From Ornithinibacillus sp. 4-3 (GTDB lineage: Bacteria; Bacillota; Bacilli; Bacillales; Amphibacillaceae), in NCBI RefSeq assembly GCF_040958695.1, contig NZ_CP162599.1, forward strand, positions 1 through 64,000: 64,000 bases of DNA, given 5' to 3'. The first letter of the stretch is position 1; each line of letters begins with the position of its first letter. The position numbers and the translations under genes were made by a program. Under the pieces are notes generated by a model. The model had not been told where the DNA came from. It saw only the letters and a program-made list of their open reading frames with translations, and made no database searches. Below, one piece after another: positions 23,873 through 32,530 of this stretch.

Positions 23873-24112
23873 TAGAGGTTGTTCAAAAAGTCCAACAAAA
23901 ATGACACGGTAAGCAGTGGAACTTCGACTAAGTTCCGACACGTCCTGCGGGCAACACAGAAGTCACCACATCCTGTAGAAGTCCGCTACTCTAAGCTACG
24001 CTGTCTTGAACTTTCGACGGACACGATGTGCTAGTATCGGTATTGCTCTCGTGACGTTGCGTACTTAACCGATGACGGTCCTTTTTACTGACCTTTTTGA
24101 ACACGCACTTTT
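23873..24112. repeat. Family A interspersed repeat, full copy A1
   Basis: It begins tagaggttgttcaaaaag and ends ctttttgaacacgcactt, so the termini are inverted around ttcaaaaag. The interior shares ggaacttcgactaagttccgac, read as ggaacttcgacta plus agttccgac, and gatgt-ctagtatcggt with copy A2 at 56717. It is richer in GC than its surroundings and has no convincing gene. It fills the space between the M20 gene and binding-protein copy 2. Confidence 0.8.
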
Positions 24113-24119
24113 ATAAAAA

Positions 24120-25295
24120 TTAATCATTTAATTTAGCAACAGCTGCCACAAATACTTTAGCAGTAGAAATCATTGCTTCCTCATCAAAGTCAAAACGAGG
24201 GTGATGGTGTGGATATACACGCTCAGAGTCGCTTAGACGAGCTCCGGTAAAGAAGAAAGTTCCTGGTTTTTCCTGAATGAAATAACCAAAATCTTCGCTT
24301 CCCATTTTCGGTTCGATTTCTTTTACATTTTCCTCACCGAGAACTTCTGTAGCAATATCTTTAATATATTTTGTTTCAGTAGGATGGTTATAAACAGATG
24401 CATAGCCTCTGTCATACTTAATTTCACATGTAGCACCATTTGCTGCGCAAGTTGACTCTGTTAGCTGTTTAATACGATTTTCTAATAAATCACGAATTTC
24501 TGGATCATATGAACGAACAGAACCTGTAATAACAGCTGTATCTGGAATAACGTTGGGTGCTTCACCAGAGTGGAAAGAACCTACTGTAATTACTGCAGAT
24601 TGAATAGGATCTACGTTACGGCTTACAATTTGTTGTAGATTTGTTACAAGCTGACTACCAATTACTAATGGGTCTACAGTTTCATGTGGTGAAGCTCCAT
24701 GTCCACCTTTTCCAGAAATAGTAATATTAAACATATCAGCAGAAGCCATTGTATACCCTTCACGATAATAAACAACACCAGCTGGTAATGTACTTTGTAA
24801 ATGTGAACCTATAACAATGTCTACACCATCTAAACATCCAGCTTCAATCATTGATTTTGCTCCACCTGGAAATTGTTCTTCAGCATGTTGATGAAGGAAT
24901 ACAACATTTCCTGCTAATTCATCACGGTGTTTAGCAAGTACTGTTGCAGCTGCAAGCAATGTTGCGGTATGTCCATCATGCCCGCATGCATGCATTACGT
25001 CTTTGACAGTTGATTTGTATGGAACATCTTTTTCGTCTTGAATTGGTAGTGCATCGAAGTCTGCACGAATAGCAATTGTTTTTCCTTCTTTTTTACCACG
25101 TAAAAGACCAACAACACCATTTTCGCCAACCTTTGTTTGTACTTCAATATCTAAGTCTGTTAAATAATCAGCGATAAATTTTGCTGTGCGCTCTTCCTTG
25201 AAAGATAGTTCTGGATTTTGGTGTAAATATCTACGAATCTCAACCATTTTTGGATATAATTCTTCTACTTCTTTTAATAAAGTTTGTACATCCAT
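24120..25295 (-). CDS. M20 family amidohydrolase/aminoacylase
   Basis: A 391-residue zinc-dependent M20D-type hydrolase, the family of hippurate hydrolase, N-acyl amino acid amidohydrolases and N-acetyl-diaminopimelate deacetylase. Metal and catalytic motifs are HACGHDGHTATLL, HQHAEEQFPGGAKSMI, GSEDFGYF and HHHPRFDFDEE. The lid domain (SGKGGHGASPHETVDP) is present. There is no signal peptide, so it is cytoplasmic. It lies beside two peptide-binding lipoproteins, suggesting use of imported acylated amino acids or small peptides; this is inference. The ATG follows gggagag. The promoter is a perfect consensus. Confidence 0.92.
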   Translation of the reverse strand: MDVQTLLKEVEELYPKMVEIRRYLHQNPELSFKEERTAKFIADYLTDLDIEVQTKVGENGVVGLLRGKKEGKTIAIRADFDALPIQDEKDVPYKSTVKDVMHACGHDGHTATLLAAATVLAKHRDELAGNVVFLHQHAEEQFPGGAKSMIEAGCLDGVDIVIGSHLQSTLPAGVVYYREGYTMASADMFNITISGKGGHGASPHETVDPLVIGSQLVTNLQQIVSRNVDPIQSAVITVGSFHSGEAPNVIPDTAVITGSVRSYDPEIRDLLENRIKQLTESTCAANGATCEIKYDRGYASVYNHPTETKYIKDIATEVLGEENVKEIEPKMGSEDFGYFIQEKPGTFFFTGARLSDSERVYPHHHPRFDFDEEAMISTAKVFVAAVAKLND

Positions 25296-25450
25296 ATAGA
25301 TCTCTCCCTTTTTTTTTCGTTAAAAAGTCAGTAAGTTCTGACAAATGACCATTGGGTATGCCAAGTGCATTTGAAAGACTTCAAAGTATATTTTTAAATT
25401 TTTCTGATAGTTCTGACGTAAAAAGGTTACGTTATTAGAGCTACCAATTG

Positions 25451-25479
25451 ATTATAGTGCCCGAATAATTAGTTGTCAA
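25451..25479 (-). promoter_or_regulatory. Consensus sigma-A promoter of the M20 gene
   Basis: On the reverse strand: ttgaca (25479-25474), exactly 17 bases, tataat (25456-25451), both hexamers perfect. A small hairpin, aacgg (25478-25482) / ccgtt (25493-25497), overlaps the -35. The roughly 150-base leader holds agttctgac twice (25334-25342 and 25409-25417). Confidence 0.85.
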
Positions 25480-25772
25480 CGGTAAATGATAGCCGTTTTT
25501 TCAATGGTATACAAGGATTTTGCACTGAAAAATAGAGCTAGAAATCTAGTAAGACATGTAGGTATAAGGAATCTGGGAAAATAGAAATAGTAAAATAGAC
25601 GAATTTTTATTAGAAAAGAATTATTATATTTAATTTTTGTCAAATCTATGAACAAATATATAAGTAAATAGCGACTAAAGAAGAGAAGGAGAATTTAACG
25701 AGCTTCAAGAAAGGATCTAACCAGTCTACCAGTGAGAAAAGAAAGAAAAGGAGAATCTTTTATTCACTATGG

Positions 25773-25802
25773 TTCACAATTTGCCCTCTGTTCAGGTATA
25801 AT
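25773..25802 (+). promoter_or_regulatory. Candidate sigma-A promoter of dnaX
   Basis: ttcaca (25773-25778), 18 bases, tataat (25797-25802), about 32 bases before the dnaX ATG. The rest of the 25296-25833 gap shows only the divergent M20 promoter and its hairpin. Confidence 0.6.
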
Positions 25803-25833
25803 TAATAAGAATTCATGGAAAGGATCGTGCATT

Positions 25834-27510
25834 ATGGCGTATCAAGCATTATATCGCGTATGGAGACCGAGAACATTTGCGGATTTAGTTGGACAATCAC
25901 ATATAACAAGAACATTACAAAACGCGATAGAGCAAGGGAAATTTTCGCATGCTTATTTATTTTCTGGGCCTCGGGGAACAGGAAAGACAAGTGCTGCTAA
26001 AATTTTTGCGCAAGCAATTAACTGTGAGGCAGCACCTACAAGAGAACCTTGTAATCAATGTGCAGCTTGTCGGGGAATTTTGGATGGCTCAATATCTGAT
26101 GTAATTGAAATTGATGCAGCATCAAATACAAGTGTCGATCATATTCGTGAAATTCGTGATAAAGTAAAATATGCTTCTAGTGTTGTTCCATATAAAGTAT
26201 ACATTATTGATGAGGTTCATATGATTTCGGTAAATGCATTTAATGCATTGTTGAAAACATTAGAGGAGCCTCCAAAACATGTTGTGTTTATATTGGCAAC
26301 TACAGAACCTCATAAGATTCCTGTTACGATTATGTCACGTTGCCAACGTTTTGATTTTAAGCCTGTTGGGAATAAAGTGATGATTGAACGTATGAAGCAC
26401 ATAACATCAGAAGAAAATATCAAGATTACTGATGCAGCATTAGAGGTAATTGCGCTAGCAGCAGAAGGCGGAATGCGTGATGCACTTAGCATATTAGATC
26501 AAACAATATCTTATGCGGAAACAGAAATTGATATAGAAGATGTACTAGCAGTAACTGGTGGAGTGTCACAGCAGATTCTAACAGACATTGTTGAAGCAAT
26601 GCATCAACAGGATGTCAAAACCGCATTACACCTATTAGACGAATTAATTCAGAATGGAAAAGACCCTGGGCGATTTGTTTATGATTTGATTTATTTCCTA
26701 AGGGACTTACTCTTATATAAGAGTGCACCATCATTAGAAAATATGCTGGAACGGGCTCGAGTCGATACAGCTTTTGAAAAACTAGCTACATCTGTCTCTA
26801 TCAATTGGATTCAACAAGCGATGATGCAATTAAATCAATGTCAGCAGGAAATTAAATGGACAAATAGTCCGAAAGTATTCATTGAAATTGCAATTTTATC
26901 GATTACAAATCCATATAAAGAAGTACAAGGAGAAACAGCTTCTGTTGATTCAGATGCCATGGCTAAATTAACTAATCGTTTAGCGGGATTAGAGAAGGAA
27001 TTAACAGTGTTAAGGCAAGCTCCGGTAGCAGAAGCAAATGCTAAAGGAGAGGCAAGTCGTCCTACGCGAAAGATGGCTAAGGCAAATCGTTTTAAAATTC
27101 CATATGAGCAAATACGTATGATTTTAAATGAAGCGGAAAAAGCTGCATTACAAGAAGTTAATACAAAATGGGTTTCCTTTTTAAGTCAATTAAAGGCAAT
27201 CAATGCTCCAGCACATGCAACTATTCAAGATAGTAAGCCAGCTGCTGCTTCAGAGCGAGGTTTAGTTGTCGCATTCCGTTATGAGATCCATTGCTCGTTA
27301 TTCGTAGATAATCGAGAAGTAATTGAATCAACATTAGAAAATGCATTAGGGAAAAGATTATCTATCGTCCCAATACCAGCTAAAGATTGGCCAGAAGTGC
27401 GTAAAGATTACTTAGCAAATCAAGATACACCAAAACAAGAAGAACAAGATCCATTAGTAGAAGAAGCACGTAAACTTTTTGGTGATGAATTAATTGAAGT
27501 TAATGATTAA
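25834..27510 (+). CDS. dnaX: DNA polymerase III tau subunit
   Basis: DnaX is the AAA+ motor of the clamp loader. Walker A is GPRGTGKTSAAK near residue 45. The zinc-binding cysteines lie in CEAAPTREPCNQCAAC, Walker B is VYIIDEVHM and the arginine finger is in MSRCQR. The C-terminal part holds the polymerase-binding tau region. It has 558 residues. The ATG at 25834 follows ggaaagga and gives the normal MAYQALYRVWRP start; upstream in-frame codons would include the promoter. EbfC and RecR follow, as in other bacilli. Confidence 0.95.
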   Translation: MAYQALYRVWRPRTFADLVGQSHITRTLQNAIEQGKFSHAYLFSGPRGTGKTSAAKIFAQAINCEAAPTREPCNQCAACRGILDGSISDVIEIDAASNTSVDHIREIRDKVKYASSVVPYKVYIIDEVHMISVNAFNALLKTLEEPPKHVVFILATTEPHKIPVTIMSRCQRFDFKPVGNKVMIERMKHITSEENIKITDAALEVIALAAEGGMRDALSILDQTISYAETEIDIEDVLAVTGGVSQQILTDIVEAMHQQDVKTALHLLDELIQNGKDPGRFVYDLIYFLRDLLLYKSAPSLENMLERARVDTAFEKLATSVSINWIQQAMMQLNQCQQEIKWTNSPKVFIEIAILSITNPYKEVQGETASVDSDAMAKLTNRLAGLEKELTVLRQAPVAEANAKGEASRPTRKMAKANRFKIPYEQIRMILNEAEKAALQEVNTKWVSFLSQLKAINAPAHATIQDSKPAAASERGLVVAFRYEIHCSLFVDNREVIESTLENALGKRLSIVPIPAKDWPEVRKDYLANQDTPKQEEQDPLVEEARKLFGDELIEVND

Positions 27511-27646
27511 TTCCAGTGGATGTATTTCTTAAACAAAGCTAATTGTTGATAGAAGGACATGGAACGACTACAATATGTTTGATTTAATATGGTCGAATCC
27601 ATTTATTTTAATAAAAAAGAAGTTATTTTTAAGGAGGCTGTTACCA

Positions 27647-27967
27647 ATGAAAGGCATGGGTAATATGGGAAACATGATGAAACAAATGCAGAAAATGCAA
27701 AAGAAAATGATGCAGGCACAAGAAGAGTTACATGAAATGACTTTTGAGGCATCTGTTGGCGGCGGAATGGTTACTGTTACTGCAAACGGTAAAAAAGAAA
27801 TTACTGATGTACAAATTAAAGAAGAAGTTGTTGATCCAGACGATATAGAAATGCTACAGGATTTAATTATTACAGCAACAAATGAAGTGTTAAATCAAGT
27901 AGATGAGAAAACAAATGCAGTAATGGGACAATTCACTAAAGGCTTAAACATGCCTGGAATGTTCTAG
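27647..27967 (+). CDS. ebfC: Nucleoid-associated protein YaaK (YbaB/EbfC family)
   Basis: A 106-residue DNA-binding protein starting with a Met/Gly-rich head ([18 protein letters not shown]) and a long helix. EbfC-type proteins form tweezer-like dimers on DNA and are nearly always encoded between dnaX and recR. The ATG at 27647 follows aaggaggc. It is 11 bases from recR, so co-transcription is likely. Confidence 0.93.
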   Translation: MKGMGNMGNMMKQMQKMQKKMMQAQEELHEMTFEASVGGGMVTVTANGKKEITDVQIKEEVVDPDDIEMLQDLIITATNEVLNQVDEKTNAVMGQFTKGLNMPGMF

Positions 27968-27978
27968 GAGGCGCTTTA

Positions 27979-28575
27979 ATGTACTATCCAGAACCAATAT
28001 CTAAACTAATAGATAGTTTTACAAAATTGCCAGGGATTGGGCCGAAGACAGCAGTCCGCCTGGCTTTTTTTGTCATCAATATGAAAGACGATGATGTATT
28101 AAGCTTTGCTAATTCCTTGGTCAGTGCAAAACGCGAGCTAACACATTGTTCTGTCTGTGGCCATATTACGGACCAGGATCCTTGTTCGATTTGTCAGGAT
28201 CAATCCCGTGACGAATCTATTATTTGTGTAGTAGAGGATCCAAAAGATGTTATTGCAATGGAAAAAATGAAGGAATTTCGTGGGAAATATCATGTGCTTA
28301 ACGGTGTGATTTCTCCAATGGATGGGATTGGACCAGAAGACATCAATGTCCCAAGCTTAATTAATCGTTTAAAAGATGAAAATGTAAAAGAATTGATTTT
28401 AGCAACAAATCCAAATATTGAGGGAGAAGCAACAGCAATGTATATTTCTAGATTGGTAAAGCCATCTGGAATAAAAACAACAAGAATTGCACATGGTCTT
28501 CCAGTTGGTGGAGATTTGGAATATGCGGATGAAGTAACATTAGCAAAATCGTTAGAGGGAAGAAGAGAGCTATAA
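27979..28575 (+). CDS. recR: Recombination mediator RecR
   Basis: RecR works with RecF and RecO at single-strand gaps. It has a helix-hairpin-helix ([15 protein letters not shown]), a four-cysteine zinc finger ([16 protein letters not shown]), a TOPRIM domain ([14 protein letters not shown]) and the C-terminal [16 protein letters not shown]. The length of 198 residues is exact. The ATG at 27979 follows taggaggc. A minimal family A hairpin follows 7 bases after the stop. Confidence 0.97.
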   Translation: MYYPEPISKLIDSFTKLPGIGPKTAVRLAFFVINMKDDDVLSFANSLVSAKRELTHCSVCGHITDQDPCSICQDQSRDESIICVVEDPKDVIAMEKMKEFRGKYHVLNGVISPMDGIGPEDINVPSLINRLKDENVKELILATNPNIEGEATAMYISRLVKPSGIKTTRIAHGLPVGGDLEYADEVTLAKSLEGRREL

Positions 28576-28580
28576 TATTT

Positions 28581-28624
28581 TTTTCAAAAAGAGGACTATC
28601 GGACTTTTTGAACATGCACTATTA
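28581..28624. repeat. Family A repeat, minimal copy (terminal arms only)
   Basis: ttcaaaaag (28583-28591) and its exact complement ctttttgaa (28604-28612) are separated by 12 bases and followed by catgcacta, the 3' end seen in longer copies. The interior is deleted. It forms a clean hairpin just behind recR. Confidence 0.7.
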
Positions 28625-28718
28625 ATGTAAAAGACACAAAACTTTCAAGCAGGCTTGAGCAAAAAATCAAAAACGTAATACTTTTAGAAGATATTTCTAA
28701 AAAAGGTTAGGTGAGGAT

Positions 28719-28934
28719 ATGAGAAAACGTGTAAAGAAAGAACATGTAGATCAACAATTATTAAATGCCTTATTCCGGATAGAGCGAGAATGGAAGCAAC
28801 AGAGGGCAATTGTTGAACAAAGTATTGAGCCATCCGATTTTAATTTATTCTTTCTCGGTGTTTCTCAAGCGAAATATATGTGTCTAATTAGGGAAGCTAA
28901 AATACGAAAAGTAAGTGCTTTTCGCTACCGCTAG
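28719..28934 (+). CDS. yaaL: YaaL family protein (DUF2508)
   Basis: A 71-residue basic protein (MRKRVKKEHVDQQLLNALF) with the DUF2508 pattern. It is regularly encoded between recR and bofA in spore formers. No function is established. The ATG at 28719 follows gtgagg. It is probably co-transcribed with bofA, which starts 101 bases on. Confidence 0.85.
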   Translation: MRKRVKKEHVDQQLLNALFRIEREWKQQRAIVEQSIEPSDFNLFFLGVSQAKYMCLIREAKIRKVSAFRYR

Positions 28935-29035
28935 AGAAGTTCTAAATACCCCCCTTGTTTCATAAGCTAATGAAGGAGTCAGTCCAGTGTTTTTACGGTC
29001 GTATTCTTAATTGCTGAGAAAAGGGGGTTATTTAT

Positions 29036-29302
29036 TTGACTTCAACCATTGTTATTGCAGTGATGGTAGTGTTGATTATTGTATTATTCTTTATTGGAGC
29101 GCCTCCAAAGCCAACAAAATTTGTAGGCCAAAGTTTGATAAAGTTAGGAATTGGAGTGCTTTTTTTATTCTTTTTTAATGTGTTTGGTGGGGAATTTGGA
29201 TTGCATATTCCAATTAATTTATTTACGGTCTTCATCTCAGGCTTTCTCGGTATTCTGGGGGTTGTCTCATTAGCTGCAATGCAAATATTTTTAGTGACAT
29301 AA
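29036..29302 (+). CDS. bofA: Pro-sigma-K processing inhibitor BofA
   Basis: BofA is an integral membrane protein of the outer forespore membrane that holds the SpoIVFB protease inactive until the sigma-K checkpoint signal. The 88 residues contain two hydrophobic spans (TIVIAVMVVLIIVLFFI and a C-terminal one ending LAAMQIFLVT). The family motif GEFGLHIPINLFTVFISGFLG is present as GLHIPINLFTV. The TTG at 29036 follows aaggggg. Confidence 0.92.
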   Translation: MTSTIVIAVMVVLIIVLFFIGAPPKPTKFVGQSLIKLGIGVLFLFFFNVFGGEFGLHIPINLFTVFISGFLGILGVVSLAAMQIFLVT

Positions 29303-29452
29303 GCTGATAAATATAATTTTTAACGCTTATTAAATTCGCTGTGTAAAGTTTTTATTGCCTAATAGTAGAAAAATCAGCGTAAGAAGTTAAAAAATTATAA
29401 ATGAGCACGCCAAGAACGATCTAACTAATTAAATTTCTGAGTAGATGAATAA

Positions 29453-29493
29453 AAACAGTTCGTAATGATGACAATATAAGCGAACTGTTTTTT
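29453..29493 (+). terminator. Terminator downstream of bofA
   Basis: aaacagttcg near 29453 pairs with cgaactgttt near 29481, followed by T. It lies about 150 bases past bofA. The remaining gap to 29732 shows no gene. Confidence 0.78.
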
Positions 29494-29732
29494 GTTTGGG
29501 TAAAGTTCAGTAAAGATTCTATGTTTATTTCTTAGGATTACTTGATTACAACTTAATATATAAGGGAAAACAATAACAGTACTATGAGTGTCTTCAAGCT
29601 GGAGTGGACAACCATTGAGTACAGTAATACTATTGATTTTTTGTTTCTAGGGTTTGAGAGGGACATGCTTTTTTATAATAAATCCCATATATATGATATC
29701 ATTGTAATTTTCTGATATTAGCGTCTCAATTC

Positions 29733-29761
29733 TTGAAACAGTTAAAAATCAGGTGTATAAT
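29733..29761 (+). promoter_or_regulatory. Sigma-A promoter of the Tat/GMC cassette
   Basis: ttgaaa (29733-29738), 17 bases, tataat (29756-29761), 31 bases before the first start codon. It falls inside an upstream extension of that reading frame, which supports the downstream start. Confidence 0.75.
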
Positions 29762-29791
29762 TTATTACTAAATAAGAAGGAGGGGATTAAA

Positions 29792-30544
29792 ATGGCAGAG
29801 AAGAAAAAGGGTGTATCAAGACGTGATTTCCTTAAAACAACTGGTATAGCTACAGGAGCTGTAGTTGGTGGAGGACTCATAGGAGGACTCGTAGGATATA
29901 ACATTAAGCAAGGTGCAGATCAAACAGGATCAGAAGAGGGACATGAAACAGGACATCAAGGGGTAGAAAATCGCGGTCGGATGTTTTTCACGACTAACAA
30001 TGAATTCAACGTTCTTTCTCAAGCAGTTGAACGTATTTTCCCAGAGGATGATTTAGGCCCTGGAGCCATTGGCCTCGGAGTACCTTATTTTATTGACAAC
30101 CAGTTAGCTGGAGGTTATGGACAAAATGCTAGGGAGTACAGGCAAGGTCCTTTTTATGAGGGAGCACCAACACAAGGGTATCAAAGTCGTTTAACCCGAG
30201 CTGAGGCTTTCTTACAAGGAATTAAAAAAATTGAAGAAGAAGCAAGAAGCAGATTTGATGATGGATTCGCTAACTTAGAAGGGGAGCAAATGGATGAGAT
30301 TCTTACAGCTTTCCAAAAAGACGAAGTAGAGATGAAAGGTATTTCGTCTTCTACATTTTTCCAAATGCTACGTCAAGCAACATTAGAAGGTGCTTATGCT
30401 GATCCACTTTATAACGGAAATATAAATATGGATGGATGGAGAATGAAGGATTTCCCAGGTCACCAGATGGCGTATATATCAGAAATTGAAAGTGAAGAAT
30501 TTATGAAAATTGAACCACAATCATTAAGTAGCATGGACCACTAG
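29792..30544 (+). CDS. Tat-exported gluconate 2-dehydrogenase subunit 3 family protein
   Basis: A 250-residue protein with a twin-arginine signal (VSRRDFLKTTGIATG, then a Gly-rich hydrophobic stretch to about residue 38). The mature part resembles the small subunit (subunit 3) of membrane-bound FAD dehydrogenases of the gluconate/fructose dehydrogenase type. In such complexes it escorts the flavoprotein through Tat. The ATG at 29792 follows aaggagggg. The GMC flavoprotein starts 13 bases after the stop and tatAC follow, forming one operon. Confidence 0.9.
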   Translation: MAEKKKGVSRRDFLKTTGIATGAVVGGGLIGGLVGYNIKQGADQTGSEEGHETGHQGVENRGRMFFTTNNEFNVLSQAVERIFPEDDLGPGAIGLGVPYFIDNQLAGGYGQNAREYRQGPFYEGAPTQGYQSRLTRAEAFLQGIKKIEEEARSRFDDGFANLEGEQMDEILTAFQKDEVEMKGISSSTFFQMLRQATLEGAYADPLYNGNINMDGWRMKDFPGHQMAYISEIESEEFMKIEPQSLSSMDH

Positions 30545-30557
30545 GAGGGAACAGAAC

Positions 30558-32270
30558 ATGGCAAAAACATTAGATAAAGTAGATGTTGCAGTAGTTGGAT
30601 TAGGCTGGACAGGTGGAATAATCGCTGCTGAATGTGCAAAAGCCGGGTTGAAAGTAGCTGGTTTAGAACGAGGAAAAGAAAGAGGAACAGAAGATTTTTT
30701 ACGTGTCCATGATGAGCTTCGCTATGGTATTCGTTACGAATTAATGCAAGATGTATCGAAAGAAACGATTACATTTAGAAACGACCGCTCGATGCGTGCT
30801 TTGCCAATGAGACAATTAGGTTCCTTTTTATTAGGAGAAGGATTAGGAGGATCAGGAACGCATTGGAATGGACATGTGTGGCGCTTCTTACCTTATGATT
30901 TTGAAATTAAAACATTAACCGATGAGAAATATGGAAAAGATAAGCTTTCATCAGATTATCTTTTGCAAGATTGGGGCATTACATATGATGAATTAGAGCC
31001 CTATTTCTATCAGTATGAACTAGTGGCAGGAATTTCTGGAGATGGGAAAAATCCTTTTGCTGGTCATCGTTCAGCTGACTTTCCAACACCAGCAATGAAA
31101 AAAACACCAATCCTGAAGAAATTTGAAAAAGCAACAGAAAGCTTAGGATATTCACCATTCATGTTACCATCTGCCAACCTATCTGAAACGTATGAAAACC
31201 CAGATGGGGAAACAATTAATGCATGTCAATATTGTGGTTTCTGTGAACGATTTGGTTGCGAATATGGTGCAAAATCTTCACCAGAAGTTACTGTTATCCC
31301 TACAGCACTTAAAACAGGAAACTTTGAAATTCACTTTCATGCGAATGTAACAGAAGTTTTAAAAAATGGAGATAAAGTGACAGGTGTTAAATACATTGAT
31401 ACGCAATCAGGGGAAGAAGTTATTCAACCTGCTGAAGTAGTCGTATTAACAAGCTATGTCTTTAACAATGCAAAATTATTAATGGTGTCTGATATTGGTG
31501 AACAGTATGACCCTGATACTGGAAGAGGAACACTGGGTAAAAATTATTGTTATCAAATACTACCTGGAGCGACTGGCTACTTTGATGAACAGATGAACAC
31601 ATTTATGGGAGCAGGAGCACTTGGTATGACGATTGATGATTTCAATGGTGATAACTTCGACCATAGTGATTTAGACTTTATTCATGGTGGTAGTATGTCA
31701 ATTACACAACCGGGAGTAAGACCAATAGCCTCAAATCGTACTTTGCCAGATGTACCTACATGGGGACCAGAATTTAAGAAACAATCTATTCATAATTTTA
31801 CCCGATCATTGAGTGTTGGAACACAGGGTGCATCTATGCCTCATAAGGAGAACTTCTTGTCATTGGATGGCACTTATAAAGATGCATACGGTGTCCCACT
31901 TGTGCAGATGACGTATAATTTTACGGAACAAGATAAAAACCTGCATAAATATATTACTGCAAGAGCAGCAGAAATTATGGAAGAGATGGGTGCTCACACC
32001 GTTGTCCCAAATAGTCCGATTGAAAATTACAGCATTGTTCCATACCAAACGACGCATAATACTGGAGGAACAATTATGGGAGCTGACCCTGAAACTAGTG
32101 TAGTTAATAATTATTTACAGCACTGGGATGCGGAGAACTTATTTGTTGTAGGTGCAGGAAATTTCGCGCATAATGGTGGATATAACCCAACAGGAACAGT
32201 TGGTGCACTTGCTTACCGCTGTGCAGAAGGGATTATTAAATACAGTAAAGATGGTGGTTCACTAGTATAA
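30558..32270 (+). CDS. GMC family FAD-dependent oxidoreductase (gluconate 2-dehydrogenase-like large subunit)
   Basis: A 570-residue flavoprotein. The FAD-binding Rossmann motif is VVGLGWTGGIIAAE, the second GMC region is GSGTHWNG and the C-terminal active-site region is NFAHNGGYNPTGTVG. A cysteine set C-x2-C-x2-C-x4-C (residues 223-234, CQYCGFCERFGC) may hold an iron-sulfur cluster, as reported for the catalytic subunits of related FAD dehydrogenases. It has no signal peptide, so it probably crosses the membrane bound to its Tat-signal partner. No cytochrome c subunit is encoded nearby. The substrate, a sugar, sugar acid or polyol, cannot be read from sequence. The ATG follows aggaggga. Confidence 0.92.
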   Translation: MAKTLDKVDVAVVGLGWTGGIIAAECAKAGLKVAGLERGKERGTEDFLRVHDELRYGIRYELMQDVSKETITFRNDRSMRALPMRQLGSFLLGEGLGGSGTHWNGHVWRFLPYDFEIKTLTDEKYGKDKLSSDYLLQDWGITYDELEPYFYQYELVAGISGDGKNPFAGHRSADFPTPAMKKTPILKKFEKATESLGYSPFMLPSANLSETYENPDGETINACQYCGFCERFGCEYGAKSSPEVTVIPTALKTGNFEIHFHANVTEVLKNGDKVTGVKYIDTQSGEEVIQPAEVVVLTSYVFNNAKLLMVSDIGEQYDPDTGRGTLGKNYCYQILPGATGYFDEQMNTFMGAGALGMTIDDFNGDNFDHSDLDFIHGGSMSITQPGVRPIASNRTLPDVPTWGPEFKKQSIHNFTRSLSVGTQGASMPHKENFLSLDGTYKDAYGVPLVQMTYNFTEQDKNLHKYITARAAEIMEEMGAHTVVPNSPIENYSIVPYQTTHNTGGTIMGADPETSVVNNYLQHWDAENLFVVGAGNFAHNGGYNPTGTVGALAYRCAEGIIKYSKDGGSLV

Positions 32271-32303
32271 ATTACGGTTTTAATAAAGAGGGAGATGAGG
32301 AGA

Positions 32304-32510
32304 ATGGGTGGATTAGCTGCTATTGGTATACCGGGATTAATTATTATATTAGTTATTGTGCTAATTTTATTTGGTCCAAGAAAGCTACCAGAAGTGGGCT
32401 CTGCAGTTGGAAAAACGCTATCGGAGTTTAAAAAATCAACAAGAGATATGATGTCTGAAGAAGATACAAAAGAAGAAAAAGTAAAAGAGGAAGAGAAAAA
32501 AGAATTATAA
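32304..32510 (+). CDS. tatA: Twin-arginine translocase TatA
   Basis: TatA forms the oligomeric pore of the Tat system. It has a short N-terminal transmembrane helix ([17 protein letters not shown]), the [10 protein letters not shown] hinge, an amphipathic helix ([14 protein letters not shown]) and a charged tail. An ATG at 32295 is also in frame, but gggag is better spaced for the ATG at 32304, giving 68 residues. It lies between the GMC flavoprotein gene and tatC, so the translocase is co-expressed with its likely cargo. Confidence 0.92.
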   Translation: MGGLAAIGIPGLIIILVIVLILFGPRKLPEVGSAVGKTLSEFKKSTRDMMSEEDTKEEKVKEEEKKEL

Positions 32511-32530
32511 CATAGAGAGTTGGTGACAAA

